A DNA stretch of 64,000 nt from the NCBI RefSeq assembly GCF_900289115.1, contig NZ_LT985196.1, positions 1,208,756 to 1,272,755 of the forward strand. The letters are read 5' to 3'. Positions 53,172-61,715 of the stretch are shown here, piece after piece; the stretch's first letter is position 1; each line of letters opens with the position of its first letter. Under the pieces are notes generated by a model, which saw only the letters and a program-made list of their open reading frames with translations, was not told the DNA's origin and did not search any database. Both the position numbers and the translations under genes were made by a program. This stretch comes from Janibacter massiliensis. Lineage in GTDB: Bacteria; Actinomycetota; Actinomycetes; Actinomycetales; Dermatophilaceae.

Positions 53172-54487
53172 GCACCGCCGCGACGAGGACGTCCGACCGC
53201 GTGACGTCGAAGAGCGCCGGAGGGCGCACCCGCTCCCGCTCCCTGCCCGTGTGGGCCGTGCCCGCGGCGATCCTCGCCCTGATCGTCGTGCTGTCGGCGG
53301 TCAGGGCGCTCACCGGTGTCGAGGACGTGCTGTCCTCCGGCACGATCGCGGCGGCGATCACCTTCGCCATGCCGATCGCGCTCGCGGGCCTGGGCGGCCT
53401 GTGGTCCGAGCGCGCCGGCGTCGTCAACATCGGGCTCGAGGGAATGATGGTCCTCGGGACCTTCGGCGCGGCGTTCGGCGCCCTCCACGGCGGGCCGTGG
53501 GCCGGGGTGCTCGGGGCGATCCTCGGCGGGCTCGTCGGTGGGCTCGTCCACGCGGTCGCGACCGTCACCTTCGGGGTCGACCACATCGTCTCCGGCGTGG
53601 CGCTCAACATCCTCGCCGTCGGTGCGGCCTCCTACCTCGCGGCCCGCTTCTTCTCCGGCACCGCCGGGGGTGGCGCGACCCAGTCCCCGCCGCTGCCGCA
53701 GCTGCCGACCCTGACCGTGCCGGGGCTGTCGGCACCTCTGCTGTCGCTGGAGCAGAAGGGGGTCTTCCTCGTCTCCGACCTGGCGGCGATCCTGCGCGCG
53801 CTGACGACGGGCGTCTCCGTCCTCACCTTGCTCGGCCTGCTGATCTTCGTGGCGACGTGGTGGATCCTCTGGCGGACCCCGTTCGGCCTGCGGCTGCGCT
53901 CCTGCGGGGAGGCGCCGGCGGCGGCCGAGTCGGTCGGCGTCAACGTCTACCTCCACAAGTTCGTCGCGGTCCTCGTCTCCGGCGGGCTCGCGGGTCTCGC
54001 GGGCGGCTTCCTCGCGATGGTCGCGGCGAACCAGTTCAAGGAGGGCCAGACCGGTGGGCGCGGGTACATCGCGCTCGCGGCGATGATCTTCGGCAACTGG
54101 CGGCCGGGCGGGCTGCTCGGCGGGTCGGCGCTCTTCGGGTACACCGACGCCGTGCAGCTGCGCGGCGGGGGCACGTCCATCCACGCGCTCTTCCCCCTCC
54201 TCGCGGTCCTGCTGCTCGCGTTCGGGGTATGGCGCCTGGTGGGCGCGGCGCGGGCGCCGCGTCCGGTCGGCGGGTGGCGCGCGGCGACCCGCTTCGTCGG
54301 CGCCCTCGTCATCCTCGTGATCGGTCTGCTGTTCGCGGTGCTGTACGTCGTCACGGACTCGGTCCCCGGCGAGTTCACGAACTTCGCGCCGCACCTGATG
54401 ACCCTGCTCGTGCTCGCGTTCGCCAGCCAGCGGCTGCGGATGCCCGCGGCGGACGGGCAGGTCTACCGCAAGGGTGAGGTGCGGTGA
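53168..54487 (+). CDS. Nucleoside ABC transporter permease 2
   Basis: A 439-residue BPD_transp_2 permease. ITFAMPIALAGLGGLWSERAG leads to VVNIGLEGMMVLG, the family motif; FGVDHIVSGVALNILAVG and FGLRLRSCGEAPAAAESVGV form the next landmarks, and GRGYIALAAMIFGNWRPGG a late conserved stretch. It is longer than permease 1 because of extra C-terminal helices (residues 375-420). GTG start overlapping the upstream stop; its own stop overlaps cdd. Confidence 0.92.
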   Translation: MSTAATRTSDRVTSKSAGGRTRSRSLPVWAVPAAILALIVVLSAVRALTGVEDVLSSGTIAAAITFAMPIALAGLGGLWSERAGVVNIGLEGMMVLGTFGAAFGALHGGPWAGVLGAILGGLVGGLVHAVATVTFGVDHIVSGVALNILAVGAASYLAARFFSGTAGGGATQSPPLPQLPTLTVPGLSAPLLSLEQKGVFLVSDLAAILRALTTGVSVLTLLGLLIFVATWWILWRTPFGLRLRSCGEAPAAAESVGVNVYLHKFVAVLVSGGLAGLAGGFLAMVAANQFKEGQTGGRGYIALAAMIFGNWRPGGLLGGSALFGYTDAVQLRGGGTSIHALFPLLAVLLLAFGVWRLVGAARAPRPVGGWRAATRFVGALVILVIGLLFAVLYVVTDSVPGEFTNFAPHLMTLLVLAFASQRLRMPAADGQVYRKGEVR

Positions 54488-54873
54488 CCCCCGACTGGGA
54501 GGCGCTGACCGCCGCGGCGGAGCAGGCCCGGGCGCGGGCGTACGCCCCGTACAGCGGGTTCCCGGTCGGGGTGGCGGGCCTGGTCGACGACGGCCGGGTG
54601 GTCACCGGCTGCAACGTCGAGAACGCCTCGTACGGCGTGGGGCTGTGCGCGGAGTGCGGGATGGTGAGCGCGCTCGTCGCCAGCGGCGGTGGACGGTTGG
54701 TCGCCGTGTCGTGCGTCGGGCCGGCGGGCTCGGATCCGCTCATGCCGTGCGGCCGGTGCCGCCAGCTGCTGTGGGAGCACGGCGGCCCGGACTGCCTGCT
54801 GCGCACCCCGGAGGGCATCCTGCCGATGTCACAGGTCCTCCCGCAGGCCTTCGGCCCGGCCGACCTCACCTGA
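54484..54873 (+). CDS. cdd: Cytidine deaminase
   Basis: Deaminates cytidine and deoxycytidine to uridine forms using zinc. The 129 residues match the tetrameric class: YAPYSGFPVGVAGLVDDG, TGCNVENASYGVGLCAEC with the zinc ligand Cys and catalytic Glu (CAE), and MPCGRCRQLL with the other two Cys. The GTG overlaps the permease stop, so imported nucleosides meet the enzyme from the same mRNA. The operon is broken just after this gene by the DUF559 insertion. Confidence 0.95.
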   Translation: MTPDWEALTAAAEQARARAYAPYSGFPVGVAGLVDDGRVVTGCNVENASYGVGLCAECGMVSALVASGGGRLVAVSCVGPAGSDPLMPCGRCRQLLWEHGGPDCLLRTPEGILPMSQVLPQAFGPADLT

Positions 54874-54892
54874 CGGCCGCCCCCGTCGCTCG

Positions 54893-54951
54893 CCGAGATA
54901 CCGGTTTCGGTCGTCGTGGAGGCCGTGACAGAGCCTTAATCCGTATCTCGG
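54893..54951 (+). repeat. 59-bp palindromic element, left copy
   Basis: The element begins CCGAGATAC and ends GTATCTCGG, so its outer nine bases pair perfectly as a stem. It starts 19 bp after the cdd stop. The right copy, on the opposite strand beyond the DUF559 gene, has the same length and, by hand alignment, 37 of 59 identical positions, concentrated in the first 19 bases and the last nine. Confidence 0.7.
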
Positions 54952-55040
54952 TGGTGCACAGGGGTGCCGTCGATCGAGCTCGGGTCCACAGCGGCCGGTC
55001 AGCGGTGGGACGCCGGGGTCGCTCCGGGCACCGTCGACCC

Positions 55041-55937
55041 GTGCCTGCTCGACCCACACCGCTCCCGCCCGAGCTCGCAGACCGCGCGTTCACCCTCGCA
55101 GAGGGCCTGGACGCGGGCGTCGGCATCGGCCGCATGCGAGGATCCGATCTCTTCCGCCCGACCGCCGGGGTCAGGTCGGCCTCCCCGTGCCCGGACCTGC
55201 GGTCGCTCGCCGCTGCGACCGCCCTCGGGCTGCCCCGTGGGACCGCCTTCTCCCACGCCACCGCCGCACTGCTGCTCGGGCTGCCCGTCCCGTGGGCGGT
55301 GGCGCGGGCGCCCGGCCCTCTCGACGTCATGCGGGAGACCGATGCCGCGCCCATCCGGCGCCGGGGATGTCGGTTTCACCGCGGGCTGGAGCGCCGCCGG
55401 GTGATCGAGGTCGGGGGGCTGCTCGTCACCTCTCCGATCGACACCTGGTTGGACCTCGCCGTGTGCTGGGGCCGGACTGACCTGGTCGTCCTCGGGGACG
55501 CGATCGTCGCGGCCGGATGGGCGAGCCCGCAGGTTCTCCGTGCGCGGGCCGAGGCAGGTCGCGGACGCAGGGGGATCCGAACAGCACGTGCCGCCGGAGA
55601 TCTTGTTCGCGTCGGATCCGCCTCTCCGCAGGAGAGCCGGTGCCGGTGCCTGTTCGTCGACGAGGGCCTGCCCGAGCCACGGCTCAACGTCGAGCTGCGC
55701 GACCCGTACGGCTTCCACGTCGCGACCGTGGACTTCCTCTGGCGGGAGTCGAAGGTCGTCGGCGAGTATGACGGGGACCAGCACCGGACCGATCGCCGAG
55801 CGTGGCGGTACGACCGCGCCCGGCGGGCCCGGATCGAGGACCTCGGCTGGACGTACGTCGAGATGGACGGCGACTCACTCCGACCCGGACCCGTCCAGGA
55901 CGCTCTGCTCGCCCGCCTCCGTCGCCTGCTCCTGTGA
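55041..55937 (+). CDS. DUF559 protein (PD-(D/E)XK-like nuclease fold, AbiEi-like layout)
   Basis: A 298-residue protein of the actinobacterial DUF559 type. The N-terminal part (LPPELADRAFTLAEGLDAGV) looks like the winged helix of AbiEi-like proteins; SHATAALLLGLPVPWAV and VTSPIDTWLDLAV are recurring family segments. The C-terminal part, VATVDFLWRESKVVGEYDG with WTYVEMDGDSL, has the Asp, Glu-x-Lys spacing of a PD-(D/E)XK nuclease related to Vsr. Biological role unknown. Start uncertain: the GTG chosen gives the usual MP..PLPPEL beginning; a GTG 36 bp upstream is possible. It sits between two inverted 59-bp elements inside a nucleoside operon. Confidence 0.7.
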   Translation: MPARPTPLPPELADRAFTLAEGLDAGVGIGRMRGSDLFRPTAGVRSASPCPDLRSLAAATALGLPRGTAFSHATAALLLGLPVPWAVARAPGPLDVMRETDAAPIRRRGCRFHRGLERRRVIEVGGLLVTSPIDTWLDLAVCWGRTDLVVLGDAIVAAGWASPQVLRARAEAGRGRRGIRTARAAGDLVRVGSASPQESRCRCLFVDEGLPEPRLNVELRDPYGFHVATVDFLWRESKVVGEYDGDQHRTDRRAWRYDRARRARIEDLGWTYVEMDGDSLRPGPVQDALLARLRRLLL

Positions 55938-55950
55938 CCGTACCGAGCCG

Positions 55951-56009
55951 CCGAGATGCCTTTTTAGGCTGGCATGAGGCGTCGGTCGGCACCGAAATCG
56001 ATATCTCGG
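55951..56009 (-). repeat. 59-bp palindromic element, right copy (inverted)
   Basis: Read on the minus strand it begins CCGAGATATCGATTTCGG, matching the left copy at 16 of 18 positions, and ends GGCATCTCGG. The outer seven bases pair. It begins 14 bp after the DUF559 stop and ends 23 bp before the deoA start. Confidence 0.7.
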
Positions 56010-56020
56010 GGCAAGGCGGG

Positions 56021-56026
56021 CAGGAT
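56021..56026 (+). promoter_or_regulatory. Possible -10 box (CAGGAT) of deoA
   Basis: CAGGAT lies six bases before the deoA ATG, the leaderless spacing seen elsewhere in the window, though the first base departs from TANNNT. It could give deoA and add their own start after the operon was split. Confidence 0.25.
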
Positions 56027-56032
56027 GGGCGG

Positions 56033-57346
56033 ATGACCGAGCAGATCGACGTCGTCGACGTCATCAGGACGAAGCGGGACCGCGGCACCCTCGACGACGC
56101 GCAGATCGACTGGGTGATCGACGCCTACACCCGCGGCGTGGTCGCCGACGAGCAGATGAGCGCCCTGGCGATGGCGATCCTCCTCAACGGCATGGACCGG
56201 CGCGAGATCGCCCGCTGGACGGCCGCGATGATCGCCAGCGGCGAGCGCATGGACTTCTCCGGGCTCGGCCGTCCGACCGCCGACAAGCACTCGACCGGGG
56301 GAGTGGGGGACAAGATCACCCTCCCGCTGGCGCCGCTCGTCGCGGTCTTCGGCGTCGCCGTCCCGCAGCTGTCCGGGCGCGGGCTCGGCCACACGGGCGG
56401 GACCCTCGACAAGATGGAGTCGATCCCCGGCTGGCGCCCCGACCTGTCGACGGAGGCGATGCTCGCCCAGCTGCGCGACGTCGGTGCCGTCGTCTGCGCG
56501 GCTGGCTCCGGCCTCGCGCCCGCCGACCGCAAGCTCTACGCGCTGCGCGACGTGACCGGGACGGTCGAGGCGATCCCCCTCATCGCCAGCTCGATCATGA
56601 GCAAGAAGATCGCCGAGGGCACCGGCGCGCTCGTCCTCGACGTCAAGGTCGGCAGCGGCGCCTTCATGAAGACCGAGACCGACGCCCGGGAGCTCGCGCG
56701 GACGATGGTCGCGCTCGGCTCCGACGCGGGCGTGCGGACCGTCGCCCTGCTCACCGACATGTCGACCCCGCTCGGCCTCACCGCGGGCAACGCGCTCGAG
56801 GTCCGCGAGAGCCTCGAGGTCCTCGCCGGGGGCGGACCGGCCGATGTCGTCGAGCTCACCGCCGCCCTCGCGGTCGAGATGCTCGCCGCTGCCGGGCGGC
56901 CCACCGACGAGGCGGAGGTCCGCGCCGCGCTCGGCGACGGTCGGGCCATGGACGTGTGGCGGGCGATGATCCGGGCCCAGGGCGGCGACCCCGACGCCGA
57001 GCTGCCGACCGCGAGGGAGACCCACGTCGTCACCGCCCCCGCCGACGGGGTGCTCGAGCGGCTCGACGCCCTCGCCGTCGGGGTCGCCGCGTGGCGCCTG
57101 GGCGCCGGCCGCGCCCGCAAGGAGGACCCGGTCCAGGCCGCCGCCGGGGTCGAGCTGCACGCCAAGCCAGGCGGCGAGGTCCGCGCCGGCCAACCGCTGC
57201 TCACCCTCCACACCGACACCCCCGAGCGCTTCGACCGTGCGCTCGCCGCCCTCGAGGGCGCGTGGGAGCTCGCCGCACCGGGCACGGCGCTCGAGCCCCG
57301 CCCCCTCGTCATCGACCGGATCGCCCAGGAGGCCCCGCATGCGTGA
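56033..57346 (+). CDS. deoA: Thymidine phosphorylase
   Basis: Splits thymidine and deoxyuridine with phosphate into base and deoxyribose-1-phosphate. The 437 residues match pyrimidine-nucleoside phosphorylases: [40 protein letters not shown] (phosphate site), [20 protein letters not shown] (split here), [20 protein letters not shown] and SGAFMKT. The C-terminal domain ends in RIAQEAPHA. It accepts the uridine made by Cdd or imported thymidine. Overlaps add by 8 bp. The DUF559 cassette lies immediately upstream. Confidence 0.95.
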   Translation: MTEQIDVVDVIRTKRDRGTLDDAQIDWVIDAYTRGVVADEQMSALAMAILLNGMDRREIARWTAAMIASGERMDFSGLGRPTADKHSTGGVGDKITLPLAPLVAVFGVAVPQLSGRGLGHTGGTLDKMESIPGWRPDLSTEAMLAQLRDVGAVVCAAGSGLAPADRKLYALRDVTGTVEAIPLIASSIMSKKIAEGTGALVLDVKVGSGAFMKTETDARELARTMVALGSDAGVRTVALLTDMSTPLGLTAGNALEVRESLEVLAGGGPADVVELTAALAVEMLAAAGRPTDEAEVRAALGDGRAMDVWRAMIRAQGGDPDAELPTARETHVVTAPADGVLERLDALAVGVAAWRLGAGRARKEDPVQAAAGVELHAKPGGEVRAGQPLLTLHTDTPERFDRALAALEGAWELAAPGTALEPRPLVIDRIAQEAPHA

Positions 57347-58499
57347 GACCACACCGACCACCGACAGCGTCGACGTCTGGGCCCGCGCCCCGAAGGTCCT
57401 GCTCCACGACCACCTCGACGGCGGCGTGCGCCCCGCGACGGTCCTCGAGCTCGCCGACGAGACCGGGCACGACCTGCCCGTCTCCGGCAAGGACCGGACG
57501 GCCGGGGGCCTGGCAGCGTGGTTCCGCTCGGCGGCGGACTCCGGCTCGCTCGAGAGCTACCTCGAGACCTTCGCGCACACGGTCGGGGTCATGCAGACGG
57601 AGGCCGCGCTCGTCCGCGTCGCCCGCGAGGCCACCCTCGACCTCGCCCGGGACGGCGTCGTCTACGCCGAGATCCGGTACGCCCCCGAGCTGCACGTCGC
57701 CGGCGGTCTGGAGCTGCCGGCCGTCGTCGAGGCGGTCAACGCCGGCTTCCGCGAGGGGGAGGCGCAGGCGGCCGCCGAGGGCCACGGCATCCGCATCGGG
57801 GCGCTGCTCACGGCGATGCGGCACGCCGCGAAGTCCCGCGAGATCGCCGAGCTCGCCGTCCGCTACCGCGACGCGGGGGTCGTCGGCTTCGACATCGCCG
57901 GCGCGGAGGCGGGCCACCCGCCGACCCGGCACCTCGATGCGTTCGAGTACCTCCGCCGCGAGAACGCCCACTTCACCATCCACGCCGGGGAGGCCTTCGG
58001 GCTGCCGAGCATCTGGGAGGCGATCCAGTGGTGCGGTGCCGACCGGCTCGGCCACGGCGTCCGGATCGTCGACGACATCCGCGTCGGCGGTCCCGACGGC
58101 CCGACCGTCACCGAGGACATCGACGCCGCGCTCGCGGCCGACCCGGCGGACCTCCACCTGGGCCGCCTGGCCGCGTACGTCCGCGACCGCCGCATCCCCC
58201 TCGAGATGTGCCCGAGCAGCAACGTCCAGACCGGGGCGGCGCCCTCGATCGAGCAGCACCCGATCCGCGTCCTCGACCGCCTCCGGTTCCGCATCACCCT
58301 CAACACCGACAACCGGCTCATGTCCGACACCTCGATGTCGAAGGAGGCCGGGCTGCTCCACGAGGCGGCGGGCTGGGACCTCGCCCGGCTGCAGTGGGTG
58401 ACGACCAACGCGATGAAGTCGGCGTTCCTGCCGTTCGACGAGCGCCTCGCGGTCATCGAGGGGACGATCAAGCCGGGCTACGCCGCGCTCCTGGCCTGA
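57339..58499 (+). CDS. add: Adenosine deaminase
   Basis: Deaminates adenosine and deoxyadenosine to inosine forms. The 386 residues include [19 protein letters not shown] with the zinc-binding His-x-His, [15 protein letters not shown] with the next His and catalytic Glu, [21 protein letters not shown] and [12 protein letters not shown] with the zinc-ligand Asp. The ATG overlaps the deoA stop by 8 bp. This completes a set of uptake, deaminase and phosphorylase enzymes. It converges with the RDD gene. Confidence 0.95.
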   Translation: MRETTPTTDSVDVWARAPKVLLHDHLDGGVRPATVLELADETGHDLPVSGKDRTAGGLAAWFRSAADSGSLESYLETFAHTVGVMQTEAALVRVAREATLDLARDGVVYAEIRYAPELHVAGGLELPAVVEAVNAGFREGEAQAAAEGHGIRIGALLTAMRHAAKSREIAELAVRYRDAGVVGFDIAGAEAGHPPTRHLDAFEYLRRENAHFTIHAGEAFGLPSIWEAIQWCGADRLGHGVRIVDDIRVGGPDGPTVTEDIDAALAADPADLHLGRLAAYVRDRRIPLEMCPSSNVQTGAAPSIEQHPIRVLDRLRFRITLNTDNRLMSDTSMSKEAGLLHEAAGWDLARLQWVTTNAMKSAFLPFDERLAVIEGTIKPGYAALLA

Positions 58500-58515
58500 G
58501 TGGCCGGGTGAGGGC

Positions 58516-59340
58516 TCAGGCGACCGGGTCGGCCGGCACGACCCGCTCGCGCAGCGCCGTCTCCCGCCGCAGCCGGCCGGCGTCGCGGGTCCGCCGCTCG
58601 GCGAGGACGGCGGCGAGGACGGCCTCCCGGGGTGTCCCGGCGGGCGGGTTCGGCGACACGTACGGCAGCACCCGGTCGATGAGGTCGGACCCGAGGACCT
58701 CCCGCGCGGCCGGGGACATCCCGGCGGCCCGGCCGAGGAACTGCCGCAGCGCGACGGCCAGGCCCGGCGGCAGCTCGGCGACGTCGGCGTCCCGCGCCCA
58801 GGCGGCGAGCTCGGGCGGCATCGGCACCGGCTGCGCCATCCGCAGCGAGACCCGGTCGTGGATGACGTACGTCCCGGCCGCGAGGTCGCCCAGGCGCTTC
58901 CCCCGCCGGTTGAGCAGCGCCGCGACGATCGCGACCATCCCGAAGGTCAGCCACAGCTCGACCCATCCGACGAGGGCCCGGGTCACCGCGTGCCGGGTGA
59001 CGATGGGGCCACCGTCGTCGCGGACCGTGCGCAGCCCGACGGCGAGCTTGCCGATCGTCCGGCCGCGTGTGATCGCCTCCCACCCCGCGGGCCACACGAC
59101 GAACCAGAAGACGACGAACAGCAGCGTGAGGGTCGTGCCGACCGCGGTCGACGACGAGCCGATGACGAAGGCGAGACCGACGGTGGACCCGGTGGCGAGG
59201 ACGTAGAGGACGACGAGGTCGATGAGGGCCGCGCCGATCCGCGCGGGCAGGGAGGCGACCGGCATCTCGACGGCGACCGCCTCGCCCGTGACGAGGTCGT
59301 CGCCGAGGTACGAAGCCGGTGCCGACACCCCCGCGGTCAT
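58516..59340 (-). CDS. RDD-family membrane protein
   Basis: A 274-residue protein with three to four membrane helices and the RDD core: LPARIGAALIDLVVLYVLA contains the Arg and Asp (RIGAALID), FVVWPAGWEAITRGRTIGKLAVGL the second half, and NRRGKRLGDLAAGTYVIHDR the last. A Pro/Arg-rich cytosolic tail of about 100 residues follows. Function is not established. It is divergent from the SpoIIM-type gene; this pairing, plus the DUF58/MoxR genes beyond, is typical of actinobacterial chromosomes. Chosen ATG is 12 codons after an earlier in-frame start. Confidence 0.88.
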   Translation of the reverse strand: MTAGVSAPASYLGDDLVTGEAVAVEMPVASLPARIGAALIDLVVLYVLATGSTVGLAFVIGSSSTAVGTTLTLLFVVFWFVVWPAGWEAITRGRTIGKLAVGLRTVRDDGGPIVTRHAVTRALVGWVELWLTFGMVAIVAALLNRRGKRLGDLAAGTYVIHDRVSLRMAQPVPMPPELAAWARDADVAELPPGLAVALRQFLGRAAGMSPAAREVLGSDLIDRVLPYVSPNPPAGTPREAVLAAVLAERRTRDAGRLRRETALRERVVPADPVA

Positions 59341-59399
59341 GCCGCCGAGTCTGGCACGTCGCGCAGGGCGGACCACGCCGTCCCGGGCGCGGGCAGCCC

Positions 59400-59405
59400 T
59401 AGGGT
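59400..59405 (+). promoter_or_regulatory. Candidate -10 box (TAGGGT) of the SpoIIM-type gene, leaderless
   Basis: TAGGGT is followed by six bases and the GTG start, with no ribosome site. Confidence 0.45.
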
Positions 59406-59411
59406 GGGCGT

Positions 59412-60407
59412 GTGGATCTCGACGCCTTCGTCGCCGACCGGTACCCGGCGTGGGAGCGGCTCGACGAGCTCTCCCGCCGCCGCGGCCTCACCTCGGCGGA
59501 GACGGACGAGCTCGTCGACCTGTACGAGCGGGTCTCCACCCACCTCTCGCTCGTCCGCAGCACGAGCCCCGACCCCGGCCTCGTGTCCTACCTCTCGGCG
59601 GTGCTCACCCGCGCCCGGCTCACGGCGAGCGCCCGCCGGACGACCTCGTGGGGCGACGTGGCGCGCTTCTTCACCCACACCTTCCCCGGCGCCCTCTACC
59701 GCACCCGGCGGTGGTGGATCGCGACGACCGTGCTCAACGTGGCGGCCGCCGTGGCCGTCGGCTGGTGGGCGGTCGGCCACCCGGAGTTCTTCGCCGAGCA
59801 GATGACGCAGGAGGAGATCGAGGCCTACGTCGGCACGGACTTCGAGAACTACTACAGCGAGTTCCCCCACCACGAGTTCGCGGCGCTCGTGTGGACGAAC
59901 AACGCGTGGGTGTCCGCGCAGGCGATCGCCTTCGGGGTCCTCGGTCTCCCCACGCTCTGGGTGCTCTTCCAGAACACCGTCAACGTCGGCCTCGCCGGCG
60001 CGTTGATGATCAGCCACGGCCGGGGCTCGCTGTTCTTCGGCCTCATCCTCCCGCACGGCCTGCTCGAGCTCACCGCCGTCTTCGTCGCGGGGGCGACCGG
60101 GCTGCGGCTGTTCTGGTCGTGGATCGAGCCCGGGGACCGGACGCGCGCGCAGAGCTTTGCTGCCGAGGCGCGGTCGGCGTTCGCCGTCGCCCTGGGGCTC
60201 GTCCCGGTGCTCCTCGTGTCCGGGCTCATCGAGGGGTTCGTCACCCCGTCGTCCCTGCCCACGTGGGCCCGGATCGTCGTCGGGGTCGTCGCGGAGACGG
60301 CCTTCCTCGCGTACGTCGTCGTCCTCGGCCGACGGGCCGCGCGGGACGGGGCCACCGGCGACCTCGACGAGGTCGACCGCGGCGCGAGCGTGCCGACGCT
60401 CGGCTGA
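59412..60407 (+). CDS. Stage II sporulation protein M-like membrane protein
   Basis: A 331-residue membrane protein of the SpoIIM family: a soluble N-terminal part (DLDAFVADRYPAWERLDELS) then five to six helices with TNNAWVSAQAIAFGVLGLP, NVGLAGALMISHG and FFGLILPHGLLELTAVFVAG. The LPHG-LE motif is the family signature. In non-spore-forming Actinobacteria the role is unknown; the gene travels with RDD, DUF58 and MoxR genes. GTG start with a leaderless-type -10. It converges with the DUF58 gene. Confidence 0.9.
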   Translation: MDLDAFVADRYPAWERLDELSRRRGLTSAETDELVDLYERVSTHLSLVRSTSPDPGLVSYLSAVLTRARLTASARRTTSWGDVARFFTHTFPGALYRTRRWWIATTVLNVAAAVAVGWWAVGHPEFFAEQMTQEEIEAYVGTDFENYYSEFPHHEFAALVWTNNAWVSAQAIAFGVLGLPTLWVLFQNTVNVGLAGALMISHGRGSLFFGLILPHGLLELTAVFVAGATGLRLFWSWIEPGDRTRAQSFAAEARSAFAVALGLVPVLLVSGLIEGFVTPSSLPTWARIVVGVVAETAFLAYVVVLGRRAARDGATGDLDEVDRGASVPTLG

Positions 60408-60419
60408 CGCGGCCCCTGC

Positions 60420-61715
60420 TCAGAGCAGGCCGTGCCGCTTGAGCATGAGGTAGTGGTCGGCCAGCCGGGGCGGGAGCTCGTCCGGCGAGGCGTCGACGAC
60501 GCTCGCCCCCAGCCGCTCGATCGCGGTGGCGGTGCGTCGGCGGAGCATGAGGGTCCGTTCGGCCGCTGCGGCCGCGTACGCATCGCCCGCGGAGCCGCGG
60601 ACGGCGGCGAGCGCCTCGACGCTCGGGTCGGCGACCGAGGCGACGACGACCCGGTGGTGCGCGACGAGGGCGGGCAGGACGGGCAGCAGCCCCTCCTCGA
60701 CGGCGGCGGGCTCGAGCGCGGTGAGAAGGACGACCAGACCCCGACGGTTGCCCCGCCCCGTGAACGCGGACACCAGCCGCGGCCAGGACGCCTCCAGGAG
60801 CACCGGGTGGACCGGCGCGAGGTCGTGGATGACGTCGGCGAGGACCTTCGTCCCCTCGGCGCCGCCCGTGCGCACCCGGACCTCCTGGTCCCCGGCGACG
60901 ACCTCGACGCGGTCGCGCGCGTGCCCGGCGAGGGCGACGAGCAGGAGCGCGGCGTCCATCGCGGAGTCGAGCCGAGGGACGTCGCCGATCCGCCCCGCGC
61001 TCGTCCGCGAGGCGTCGACGACGACGATGATCCGCTTGTGCTGCTCCGGCTGCCAGGTCCGCACGACGAGGTTCCGGCGCCTGGCGGTGGCCCGCCAGTC
61101 GATGCTCCGGACGTCATCGCCGTCGACGTAGTCGCGCAAGGAGTCGAACTCGGTTCCCTGGCCGCGGGTGCGGCTCGCGGCCCGGCCGTCGAGCTGGCGG
61201 AGCACGGCCAGCCGGCTCGGGACGTGGCGCCGGGCGGGGAAGGGGTGCAGGGCACGGACGCGCCCGGGCAGCTCCCGGGAGTGCTGGCGGCCGGCGAGCC
61301 CCAGCGGTCCGCCGGTGCGGATCGTCACCCGGTCGGCACGCACGTCGCCGCGTCGGGTGGGGACGAGCCGCTGGCGCAGCCGGACGCGTTCGCCCGCACG
61401 CACCCGGAGGCGATGGTCCCGGGGAACGAGCCCCGCGCTGGGCTGCCAGGCGTCCCGCAGCCGTCCGGTGACCCGTCGACGCAGCGGGTTCGTCACGAGC
61501 AGGTTCGCCCCGAGCGGCTCGCCGAGACGGACACGGTCGCCCTCGGGCTCGCGGACGACGACCAGCCGGCGCGGCGACGGTGCGAGCCCGACGTCCAGCG
61601 CCACGAGCAGGAGGCACAGCAGCCACCACCACCGCACGCTCGCGTACCCCGGCCAGATGACCGTGGGCACGAGACCGAGCGCGACGAGGGCCGCCGCGCG
61701 CCAGGAGAGGTACAT
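60420..61715 (-). CDS. DUF58 domain protein
   Basis: A 431-residue protein with two N-terminal membrane helices (ALVALGLVPTVIWPGY and WWWLLCLLLVALDVGLA) and a von Willebrand-like DUF58 domain: GTEFDSLRDYVDGDDVRSIDWRATARR (in parts) is the diagnostic stretch, followed by IIVVVDASRTSAG with the DxSxS-like metal site. DUF58 proteins are thought to work with MoxR ATPases as chaperone systems. Its ATG overlaps the MoxR stop by one base (TGATG), so the two are translationally coupled. Confidence 0.92.
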   Translation of the reverse strand: MYLSWRAAALVALGLVPTVIWPGYASVRWWWLLCLLLVALDVGLAPSPRRLVVVREPEGDRVRLGEPLGANLLVTNPLRRRVTGRLRDAWQPSAGLVPRDHRLRVRAGERVRLRQRLVPTRRGDVRADRVTIRTGGPLGLAGRQHSRELPGRVRALHPFPARRHVPSRLAVLRQLDGRAASRTRGQGTEFDSLRDYVDGDDVRSIDWRATARRRNLVVRTWQPEQHKRIIVVVDASRTSAGRIGDVPRLDSAMDAALLLVALAGHARDRVEVVAGDQEVRVRTGGAEGTKVLADVIHDLAPVHPVLLEASWPRLVSAFTGRGNRRGLVVLLTALEPAAVEEGLLPVLPALVAHHRVVVASVADPSVEALAAVRGSAGDAYAAAAAERTLMLRRRTATAIERLGASVVDASPDELPPRLADHYLMLKRHGLL

